A stretch of 10,327 bases of DNA from an uncultured bacterium (GTDB lineage Bacteria > Patescibacteriota > Patescibacteriia > UBA1558 > GWA2-36-10): NCBI GenBank assembly GCA_937912185.1, contig CALDOH010000118.1, forward strand, positions 1 to 10,327. Reading direction: 5' to 3'. Below are positions 1 to 5,258 of this stretch, one piece after another. The notes under the pieces were generated by a model. That model did not search any database. It was not told the origin of the DNA and was given only the letters and a program-made list of their open reading frames with translations. Within the stretch, counting starts at the first letter, position 1. The number at the start of each line of letters is the position of its first letter. The translations under genes were made by a program, and so were the position numbers.

Positions 1-712
1 TGGCTGGTAAAATCTCTTTTTTAAAATTATTTAAATCTTTTCTATCAAAAGAAATTATACCCTGAGAATCAAGTACTAATATATCTTTAATGCCATACTT
101 ATAAAGCAAATTACTTGTAGCTAAGCCAGCGGCTCCAGCCCCAGAAACCACTACTCTGAGCTCTTTTATTTTTTTGTTGACCACTTTGGCAGCATTTATA
201 AGCGCTGCCAAAACAACGATGGCTGTACCATGTTGATCATCATGAAAAACAGGAATGCTCAACTCTTTTTCTAAACGCTTTTCTATAATAAAACACCGTG
301 GGGCAGAAATGTCTTCCAAATTAATAGCTGCAAAATTGGGTTCTAAAAGTTTTATGGTTTCTACAATCTTATCGGTATCTTTGGTAGCTAAACTAACAGG
401 AAAAGCATCTACTCCTGAAAGTTTTTTGAATAAAAGTGACTTGCCTTCCATAACTGGGATGGCTGCCTCTGGACCAACATCGCCTAGACCTAAAACAGCT
501 GTACCATCTGTGATAATAGCTACTGAGTTGCCGCGATTAGTAAAGTCATAGGCTTTGCTTTTGTCCTTAGCTATTTCCAAACTGACCTGCGCCACCCCAG
601 GTGTATAAGCAATAGCGAGATCATGACTATTACCTATTTTCATCTTACCTTGTATAGCTATCTTACCACGCTTGCTCTTGTGTCTATCTAGTATCTCTCT
701 GCGCGTATTCAT
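1..712 (-). CDS. Malic enzyme (oxidative decarboxylating), 3' end outside the window
   Basis: Oxidative decarboxylation of malate to pyruvate and CO2 with production of NADH or NADPH in the cytoplasm. The 237 visible residues start at an ATG and run off the left edge. Seen: YTPGVA at 36-41 with the conserved Tyr; the block DGTAVLGLGDVG (69-80) followed by PVMEGK with Lys91; the metal-binding NLEDI (131-135); FHDDQHGTA (157-164); and the Rossmann loop GAGAAG (191-196). This is the short bacterial/archaeal malic enzyme layout, and these blocks make the family assignment firm. NAD or NADP preference cannot be decided from what is visible. The gene begins 4 bases after the trxB stop with no clear SD, so it is probably translated by coupling at the end of the csoR-like/trxA/trxB operon, where it could supply reducing power to thioredoxin reductase (inference). 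Confidence 0.93.
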   Translation of the reverse strand, partial: MNTRREILDRHKSKRGKIAIQGKMKIGNSHDLAIAYTPGVAQVSLEIAKDKSKAYDFTNRGNSVAIITDGTAVLGLGDVGPEAAIPVMEGKSLLFKKLSGVDAFPVSLATKDTDKIVETIKLLEPNFAAINLEDISAPRCFIIEKRLEKELSIPVFHDDQHGTAIVVLAALINAAKVVNKKIKELRVVVSGAGAAGLATSNLLYKYGIKDILVLDSQGIISFDRKDLNNFKKEILPA

Positions 713-716
713 AAGG

Positions 717-1685
717 TTATTTCTTTTTAGGTGCCCAGTCTGGAATTAATGGTTTATCACCTTGAATAAATTTATAAGCCTGCAGGGCTGCCTTGGAGCC
801 TTCACCGGCAGAAATCACTGCCTGCTTATAGGTAATCTCAGTAATATCGCCAGCAGCAAAAATACCAGGGATATTGGTTTCATTGTTAAAATTAATTTTA
901 ATTTGATTGTGCTCATCTATACCAAGTCCTAATGGTATGAGCCACTTGGTGCTGGCTAAATGGCCAATTTCAATGAAAATTCCGTCAACTTTAATTTCAT
1001 TCTCTTTGCCATCAATGTCAGTATAAACAAAAGATTCTACCCGATCTTTACCTTTTACCTCTTTGGCCTTGGCACCAAAAAAAACTTTTATGTTGTCAGC
1101 GTCGTGAATTTGTTGAGCCAAAACTTTTTCACCCTTAAATTTGTCCCCTCTGACAAACATATATACATGTTTGGCAATCTTAGACAAATACTCACCAGCA
1201 TCCATAGCTGAATTGCCCCCACCAACTACTACTACATTTTTATCTTTATAGAGTGGTCCATCACAAGTAGCGCAATATGATATCCCTCGACCAGTTAGTT
1301 CTTTTTCTCCGGGCACATCTAAAGCGCGTGGTGTTAAACCAAAGCCTAAAATTATTGTCTTGGTCTTTATTTTTTTGTCGGTGATAGTTTTTACCACAAA
1401 GCCACCCTCTTCTCTTACGTCACTTTTGACAATCTCAGTCACTTCTTCAAATAAAAATTCTGAACCGGTACCAACAGCTTGCTCTTGAAATTTTTGAGCC
1501 AGCTCTATACCACCAATAGACTTAAAACCAGGATAATTTTCTATATCATCGGTCAGGGATAGTTGTCCACCGATGTCTTTGGATATTACCAAAGTCTTTA
1601 ATGCTCGACGAGTAGTGTAGATAGCGGCCGTAAGGCCAGCTGGCCCAGCACCAACTATTACTACATCATAGACTTTTTCTTCCAT
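717..1685 (-). CDS. trxB: Thioredoxin reductase (thioredoxin-disulfide reductase)
   Basis: Flavoprotein that transfers electrons from a nicotinamide nucleotide through FAD and a redox disulfide to thioredoxin. It has 322 residues, normal for the low-molecular-weight type. Seen: FAD loop GAGPAG (12-17), redox-active CATC (Cys138, Cys141), nucleotide loop GGGNSA (155-160), and C-terminal FAD motif GIFAAGD (274-280) followed by YKQAVISAGEG. The segment after the second Rossmann beta strand reads VRGDKFKG (178-185). E. coli-type enzymes have HRRxxFRA there, so His and two of the three Arg that grip the NADPH 2'-phosphate are replaced. Cofactor choice may therefore differ (inference). The usual ATG-type segment before PR is also changed, to GFGLTPR. 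Start ATG lies 4 bases after the trxA stop, so the two are almost certainly co-transcribed. Confidence 0.95.
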   Translation of the reverse strand: MEEKVYDVVIVGAGPAGLTAAIYTTRRALKTLVISKDIGGQLSLTDDIENYPGFKSIGGIELAQKFQEQAVGTGSEFLFEEVTEIVKSDVREEGGFVVKTITDKKIKTKTIILGFGLTPRALDVPGEKELTGRGISYCATCDGPLYKDKNVVVVGGGNSAMDAGEYLSKIAKHVYMFVRGDKFKGEKVLAQQIHDADNIKVFFGAKAKEVKGKDRVESFVYTDIDGKENEIKVDGIFIEIGHLASTKWLIPLGLGIDEHNQIKINFNNETNIPGIFAAGDITEITYKQAVISAGEGSKAALQAYKFIQGDKPLIPDWAPKKK

Positions 1686-1689
1686 ATGT

Positions 1690-2016
1690 TTATTTTAAGT
1701 GTTCCTTTATTTTTTCCAACAAAACTTCTTTGCTCTGTAGGCCAACCATGTCCTCTACTGGCTTGCCAGCCTTAAATATTTTAAGAGTTGGAATACTCAT
1801 TACTTGAAATTCTCCTGCTTTGTCCTTGTTATCATCTACATTAAGTTTAGCAACTTTAACTTTGCTGTTGTCGGCCATCTCCTTGGCTACGTCTTCGACA
1901 ATTGGTCCTTGCATCTTGCAGGGCATACACCATGGTGCCCAAAAATCTACCAAGACAACTCCGTCAAACTCTTTTACTTCTTGATCAAAAATTTGATCTG
2001 TCAATTCTAGTGCCAT
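1690..2016 (-). CDS. trxA: Thioredoxin
   Basis: Small cytoplasmic dithiol carrier that reduces protein disulfides and is re-reduced by the TrxB encoded just downstream. It has 108 residues, the usual length. Seen: the fold signature VDFWAPWCMPCK, with active-site Cys30 and Cys33, and the cis-proline loop SIPT (Pro76) followed by KIFKAGKPV. The active site is WCMPC, not the canonical WCGPC. A change at the first inter-cysteine position is known in the superfamily to shift redox potential, but the effect here is not predictable from sequence. The gene lies 23 bases after the csoR-like stop. No SD is visible before the ATG, as for several other genes in this window. Confidence 0.95.
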   Translation of the reverse strand: MALELTDQIFDQEVKEFDGVVLVDFWAPWCMPCKMQGPIVEDVAKEMADNSKVKVAKLNVDDNKDKAGEFQVMSIPTLKIFKAGKPVEDMVGLQSKEVLLEKIKEHLK

Positions 2017-2039
2017 ATGTTTATTTATTAGTTAGTTAA

Positions 2040-2303
2040 TTAAGTAATATTAAATAACACATCTACTAATTTTAATAACTCTTCTTTTTTTATGATCTTA
2101 CTCTTATCATAACATCCCGAAACTTTGTCATCAACCAATAGCTTGGTGACGGAATCCATAGAAGCCCGGGCAGCCATAACCACAGAAATTATCTCTTTGA
2201 TATCACGCTTTTCGTTATACATTTTTTCGACAGCCCTAACCTGACCTTCTATCCGATGAAGTTGAGAAATTATCTTTTCTGGATGGCAACTATTTTTATT
2301 CAT
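2040..2303 (-). CDS. CsoR/FrmR-family (DUF156) transcriptional repressor with unusual sensing residues
   Basis: All-helical DNA-binding repressor family whose members sense Cu(I), Ni/Co, formaldehyde or persulfide. Seen: the family core RIEGQVRAVEKM (17-28), a central helix with MAARASMDSV, and C-terminal LLKLVDVLFN. Aligned without gaps to copper-sensing CsoR, the three ligand positions (Cys, His, Cys) are Ile35, Lys60 and Cys64. Only the last Cys is kept, while Cys6-His7 lie near the N-terminus. It is thus not a standard copper sensor. I chose the ATG at 2303 because AGGG lies 7 bases upstream. The other in-frame ATG at 2309 lies within the operator and has no spaced SD; it would add two residues. 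It is the first gene of the trxA-trxB-malic enzyme unit and is probably autoregulated through the operator at 2308-2324. Confidence 0.88.
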   Translation of the reverse strand: MNKNSCHPEKIISQLHRIEGQVRAVEKMYNEKRDIKEIISVVMAARASMDSVTKLLVDDKVSGCYDKSKIIKKEELLKLVDVLFNIT

Positions 2304-2307
2304 AAGC

Positions 2308-2324
2308 ATACCCTATGGGGGTAT
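2308..2324 (-). promoter_or_regulatory. CsoR-type operator
   Basis: The plus strand reads ATACCCTATGGGGGTAT, with 6-bp inverted arms (ATACCC/GGGTAT) around 5 bases. This is the TACCC...GGGTA form typical of CsoR/CstR-family operators. It abuts and overlaps the -10 box of the regulator's promoter and also contains the AGGG that serves as SD for the ATG at 2303, so bound repressor should block initiation. Binding by the encoded protein is inferred. Confidence 0.78.
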
Positions 2325-2350
2325 AGTAACATATCTTGTATTTTTGTCAA
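2323..2350 (-). promoter_or_regulatory. Promoter of the csoR-like/trxA/trxB/malic enzyme operon
   Basis: On the minus strand a perfect -35 TTGACA (2345-2350) is followed by a 16-base spacer and -10 TACTAT (2323-2328, 4 of 6). The -35 overlaps the T-tract of the upstream terminator and the -10 overlaps the CsoR-type operator, making a very compact control region. Confidence 0.7.
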
Positions 2351-2377
2351 ATAAAAATCCCTAGCCGTTGGCTAGGG
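2349..2377 (-). terminator. Rho-independent terminator of the phosphorylase gene
   Basis: Perfect 8-bp stem CCCTAGCC/GGCTAGGG (2359-2366 with 2370-2377) and a 3-base loop. In minus-strand reading it is followed by ATTTTTATTT. It sits 6 bases past the phosphorylase stop codon, so it ends that transcript just before the next promoter. Confidence 0.85.
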
Positions 2378-2383
2378 TATGAT

Positions 2384-3238
2384 CTAGCTAGGATCACCCA
2401 GAATATCAAAGACTGATTTTTCCCTGTCCTGACGACAAGGGCAGTCAAGAGGGTGCTCAGTGTCGGTATACGTCAGTTTGTAGGCAACGTCCAGAATTGC
2501 GCGGAGCATCGGCTCCTGCATCTCGGCCATAACCTCACCCACTGCTCGCCCGCTGTGTTTGGCTGGCGCCATGTTGGATACTCCGCAGAGCAAACCATAG
2601 GGTACTGCACCCTCGCCTGCCAGAACTGCTTCTGGAAAGGCCGTTGGCATACCAACTAGGTGCACTCCGTCCCTCTTACGGCGCTGGATTTGTCTGCCGG
2701 TTTCAAAACGCGGACCCCTGACACTATTGGCCCAGACCGCCGTAGAACTTGTGGTTGTTGAGGCAGCCAAAAGCCCCTGAAGGTAAGGACAGAGGAGCCA
2801 TTCACTAGGACGGTGAAAAGCATATTTATCGCTAAAGCCACGCATCTCGAAGGTATAGGGGTCACCAATATAATCGTCGGCAAATCTAGGAGCAATGATG
2901 TCGCCCTGCCTATAACCACCCGTTTCGTAGTAGATGGCACCCACGGCTGAAGTGCCGAGAATACAGTCTACGCCGACAAGGCGAAGCAGAGTATACATGT
3001 AGGCTTGCCATTCGAGCTCATGAGGCAGAAGATAAACACCGCTGGATAGATGTCGACTGAGAAAATAAATATCAACTGCTTCTCCGGGTTTGACCTCGCG
3101 TGTGACCCGGTAATAGATAACGGGTCCGCCATAAGGTGTTATTCTCTCTGTAAGCTTTTCAACCCTGCATTTGGGATCCTGGCCAAACAAGTCCTGCATG
3201 CCGGTTCCGCCGTTTGCGCCGACTTTAATGTTTTTCAA
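2384..3238 (-). CDS. Purine nucleoside phosphorylase / methylthioadenosine phosphorylase family protein
   Basis: Phosphorolysis of a purine nucleoside or 5'-methylthioadenosine to free base and (methylthio)ribose 1-phosphate, in purine or methionine salvage. It has 284 residues, the usual length. Seen: glycine loop GGTGM (10-14), Arg62-His63 with PHE (72-74), TSAVGAI (96-102), GPRFET (175-180) with the base-contacting Phe-Glu, VGMPTAFPEAVLA (195-207) and VSN (220-222). Asn222 at the purine-contact site resembles PNP more than MTAP, which has Asp there; substrate is not certain. C-terminal CPC (Cys266, Cys268) matches the CXC motif of archaeal thermostable homologues. Start is TTG at 3238 with a strong SD, GGGAGG, 8 bases upstream. 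It is a single-gene unit with its own promoter and terminator, and is clearly GC-richer than most of the window (36 of 60 bases in 2521-2580), which may mean acquisition. Confidence 0.9.
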   Translation of the reverse strand: MKNIKVGANGGTGMQDLFGQDPKCRVEKLTERITPYGGPVIYYRVTREVKPGEAVDIYFLSRHLSSGVYLLPHELEWQAYMYTLLRLVGVDCILGTSAVGAIYYETGGYRQGDIIAPRFADDYIGDPYTFEMRGFSDKYAFHRPSEWLLCPYLQGLLAASTTTSSTAVWANSVRGPRFETGRQIQRRKRDGVHLVGMPTAFPEAVLAGEGAVPYGLLCGVSNMAPAKHSGRAVGEVMAEMQEPMLRAILDVAYKLTYTDTEHPLDCPCRQDREKSVFDILGDPS

Positions 3239-3289
3239 GACAATCGCCTCCCTGCTTTGTTAAAGGAACTCATTGGGGAAATACCCATT

Positions 3290-3319
3290 TATATAACTAC
3301 AATAACTGAGGTGTGTCAA
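3290..3319 (-). promoter_or_regulatory. Promoter of the phosphorylase gene
   Basis: The minus strand reads TTGACA (3314-3319), an 18-base spacer, then TATATA (3290-3295); shifting by one gives TTATAT at 17 bases. The expected 5' leader is about 45 bases and ends in the GGGAGG SD. Confidence 0.65.
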
Positions 3320-3349
3320 TTTACTCCTAATATAGGTGGGTTTTAAGTA

Positions 3350-3378
3350 TTGACAAAAACTAAAAATTGTGATATACT
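3350..3378 (+). promoter_or_regulatory. Promoter of the small membrane protein gene
   Basis: Perfect -35 TTGACA (3350-3355), an exact 17-base spacer, and -10 TATACT (3373-3378) preceded by TGa, an extended -10. It is the strongest-looking promoter in the window and lies divergent to the phosphorylase promoter, with about 30 bases between the two -35 boxes. Confidence 0.8.
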
Positions 3379-3390
3379 AATATATCACAA
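3367..3390. promoter_or_regulatory. Perfect palindrome over the -10 box, likely operator
   Basis: TTGTGATATA (3367-3376), CTAA, TATATCACAA (3381-3390): 10 of 10 bases pair in the arms. It covers the -10 element and the expected transcription start of the membrane protein gene, as expected for a repressor site. No regulator gene is adjacent and I do not recognise the binding family. Confidence 0.6.
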
Positions 3391-3421
3391 TCAACTCGTT
3401 CCTTTAGTCAAGGAGAAGACC

Positions 3422-3772
3422 ATGAACTGGTTCACCCTATTCCTCAACCGCCTCGGTTGGTTAGTCAAAAAGGTTGGCATTATGCTGATCATCCTACTAG
3501 CCCTCGTGGTGTTGTACTACCGCATCTTCGCCCCAGCCATCACCGACGGTTGGACCTTTAAACCCATCCTCCAATCTCTTGTCCATTTGGCGGTATTTCT
3601 AGGAATCACCGCCACCTACCTGTTCTTCTTCTATATTACCACCTGGATTTTTACTGGTCGCACCCGCGACTTTGGCGGCAAATGCCCCCTTACCAGATGG
3701 TACATCATTTTCGCGATTTACAGCGTATTCTACGTTATTGCCCTCGGCAAGTACTTCGCGAATGGGCCCTGA
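3422..3772 (+). CDS. Small three-helix membrane protein of unknown function
   Basis: A 116-residue protein I do not recognise. Hydrophobic segments lie at about 18-37, 51-77 and 92-110, so it is an inner-membrane protein with three spans. A short polar stretch TGRTRDFGGKCPLTRW (78-93) between spans two and three holds the only cysteine. The start ATG at 3422 is set by an ideal SD, AAGGAG, 6 bases upstream; the reading frame stays open upstream to a TTG at 3350, but that lies inside the -35 box. The gene has its own consensus promoter with a palindromic operator-like site, and its stop codon is part of the terminator stem. Codon use is richer in C-ending codons (CTC, ATC, ACC) than the flanking AT-rich genes, matching the neighbouring phosphorylase gene. 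Strong but apparently controlled expression is inferred. Confidence 0.75.
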   Translation: MNWFTLFLNRLGWLVKKVGIMLIILLALVVLYYRIFAPAITDGWTFKPILQSLVHLAVFLGITATYLFFFYITTWIFTGRTRDFGGKCPLTRWYIIFAIYSVFYVIALGKYFANGP

Positions 3773-3798
3773 TCTTCGAGATCGGGGCCGCTTTTTTT
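3765..3798 (+). terminator. Rho-independent terminator after the small membrane protein gene
   Basis: An 11-bp stem GGCCCTGATCT/AGATCGGGGCC with one T-G pair, loop TCG, then GC and seven T (3792-3798). The TGA stop of the preceding gene lies inside the 5' arm. Confidence 0.92.
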
Positions 3799-3845
3799 GC
3801 CAAAATTAGCAAATATATAACTTTCTTGGCAGAATTAGAAACTAT

Positions 3846-4811
3846 TTAATCCTCATCATTCTCATCTTCTATCTCTCCGACCAACTCCTCTAAGATATCC
3901 TCCATGGTAATCAGACCTAAAAGGTCTTCATTTCTCAAGACCAAGGCCATGTGGATTTTCTTACGTCTCATTTTATTAAAAACTAAATTTATTTTTTCAT
4001 TTTCTTGAACCCTTATTATCGGTTGAATAAAATTTTCAATTTGCTGTTCTCTTTTATCACTATTTAAAACCTTTAATATATCCATTACATGAACATAACC
4101 TATAATGTTATCTTTGTCGTTATGATAGACCGGATAACGACTATGGGCTGTTTTGGCCATAAAATATGCAACCTGATCAACATCAACTTCCTCGTTTATA
4201 ACCTCCATTTTATAACGTGGAGTGGCTATTTCCCTTGCCTCTACGTCATTGAGTTGCAAAACATTCATTATCATTTCATGTTCTTTAAACTCAATTGTGC
4301 CCTCTTCCACTGCCAGTCTACTTAGGGCCTTAAATTCTCTTTCTGACACCTTAGCGCCCGACTTTCCATTGGTTAAAAACTTCAACATTTTCTCTAAAAT
4401 TAGCACAATTGGCCAAAATATAATTTGTAAAGCATACATAATTGGAGCAAACATTAAAGCAACCTTCTCAGCATTAATTTGAAAATACGCCTTAGGGTAC
4501 ATTTCACCAAAAACTAAAATTAAAAAGGTCATTCCTCCAGTAGCAATACCCGCGCCAATGTCACCAAATATTTTGATAGCAGCTACTGTGGCCAAACTAG
4601 CAGCACCAATGTTTACTAGATTGTTACCCAAAAGAACTATTACTAATAAACGGTTTTTATTCCTTAGCAATTTTGCTAAAAGGTTAGCATTATGTTTCTT
4701 GTGTAAAACCAGGGAACGAACCTTAGCTCGAGACAAAGAAAACATAGCAATTTCCATACCAGAAAACCACGCCGAAAGCATTAATAATATTAGTAAAAAT
4801 ATATATGTCAT
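3846..4811 (-). CDS. CNNM/DUF21 transmembrane protein with CBS-domain pair (hemolysin C / CorC relative)
   Basis: Membrane protein of the family linked to Mg2+/Co2+ or Na+-coupled ion efflux, with a cytoplasmic nucleotide-sensing CBS module. Seen in 321 residues: an N-terminal DUF21 domain (about 1-150) with FSGMEIAMFSLSR (16-28), LLGNNLVNI (60-68) and FGEMYPK (101-107); a linker with MIMNVLQLNDVEAREIATPR; CBS 1 (about 198-250, SRYPVYHNDKDNIIGYVHVMD); and CBS 2 (about 262-312, LGLITMEDILEELVGEI). It ends right after the CBS pair in an acidic tail, so the C-terminal CorC_HlyC domain of longer relatives is missing. AAGGA lies too close to the ATG to be a good SD. The start instead overlaps by ATGA with a 30-residue ORF upstream. 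Transported ion is not determinable. Confidence 0.9.
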   Translation of the reverse strand: MTYIFLLILLMLSAWFSGMEIAMFSLSRAKVRSLVLHKKHNANLLAKLLRNKNRLLVIVLLGNNLVNIGAASLATVAAIKIFGDIGAGIATGGMTFLILVFGEMYPKAYFQINAEKVALMFAPIMYALQIIFWPIVLILEKMLKFLTNGKSGAKVSEREFKALSRLAVEEGTIEFKEHEMIMNVLQLNDVEAREIATPRYKMEVINEEVDVDQVAYFMAKTAHSRYPVYHNDKDNIIGYVHVMDILKVLNSDKREQQIENFIQPIIRVQENEKINLVFNKMRRKKIHMALVLRNEDLLGLITMEDILEELVGEIEDENDED

Positions 4812-4900
4812 ATCCTTGTATTAAAAAACAGCCCAAAAAAGGCTTTCCTATTGGCTTGGTTAAAAATATCTTGGGGACTAGGATCGTCTGAGGTGTTCAT
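4808..4900 (-). CDS. Possible 30-residue leader ORF overlapping the CNNM gene start
   Basis: An ATG at 4900 opens 30 codons ending in TGA at 4808-4810, whose bases overlap the CNNM start as ATGA. The peptide begins MNTSDDPSPQDIFNQANRK and ends FFGLFFNTRI: polar first, hydrophobic last. There is no SD; a 5-bp hairpin (GTTAT/ATAAC, 4901-4914) stands just before the ATG. The exact ATGA overlap and the poor SD of the CNNM gene argue for translational coupling. The short length means it could be chance. No known family recognised. Confidence 0.35.
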   Translation of the reverse strand: MNTSDDPSPQDIFNQANRKAFFGLFFNTRI

Positions 4901-4939
4901 GTTATTATGATAACAAAATCTCTAAAAAATACTAGAGTC

Positions 4940-5015
4940 TGGTGACCCCACCAGGGCTCGAACCTGGATCCACAGCTTAGGAGGCTATTGTTTTATCCTG
5001 TTAAACTATGGGGTC
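4940..5015 (-). tRNA. tRNA-Arg, anticodon CCT
   Basis: A 76-base cloverleaf on the minus strand: acceptor GACCCCA/TGGGGTC with A discriminator and encoded CCA; D stem GTTT/AAAC with loop AACAGGATA; anticodon stem ATAGC/GCTGT closing loop CTCCTAA, anticodon CCT, reading the Arg codon AGG; four-base variable loop; T stem CCAGG/CCTGG with loop TTCGAGC. It lies 39 bases upstream of the 30-residue ORF on the same strand, so read-through into the CNNM gene is possible. Confidence 0.96.
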
Positions 5016-5236
5016 TTTTAGTTTAAAATTAGACTAGATAAAGTGTCGTAATATATAATATACTTATACTTTGTTTCAGGCTATACATAGATATAAATAA
5101 AAAAAGTTTATACTTTTGTGAGATTGGTATTTTTTAGTACTGCTATTGTAGTATATTAACCCCTAAAAGTCCACAGCTTATATACATTATTATCTTTACT
5201 TATTCTAATTAATCAAGTAGTATTTAAAGGCCTAAA

Positions 5237-5242
5237 TATAAT
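5237..5242 (+). promoter_or_regulatory. Possible -10 box of the bactofilin gene
   Basis: A perfect TATAAT lies 16 bases before the bactofilin ATG without a good -35. A second candidate further up is TTAACC (5156-5161), 17 bases, TATATA (5179-5184). The 243-base gap between the tRNA and this gene is very AT-rich and holds nothing else I can support. Confidence 0.3.
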
Positions 5243-5258
5243 TTTAACCTATAAAAAT

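Noticed and set aside
2453..2940. Several open frames of 60-94 codons on both strands inside the phosphorylase gene
   Set aside because: They are shadows in other frames of a well-recognised gene, made longer by its higher GC content, without SD or family features.
3369..3388. TGTGA...TCACA looks like a CRP/FNR-type site
   Set aside because: The half-sites are 10 bases apart between TGTGA and TCACA, not the 6 of CRP, so the palindrome is likely for another repressor.
3350..3421. An N-terminal extension of the small membrane protein from a TTG at 3350
   Set aside because: This stretch holds the -35, -10, palindrome and SD; the ATG at 3422 has an ideal SD and begins a sensible membrane protein.
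4969..5180. Shared TCCACAGCTTA in the tRNA and at 5170-5180
   Set aside because: One copy is part of the tRNA anticodon/variable region; no flanking similarity, so neither an attachment site nor a tRNA fragment.
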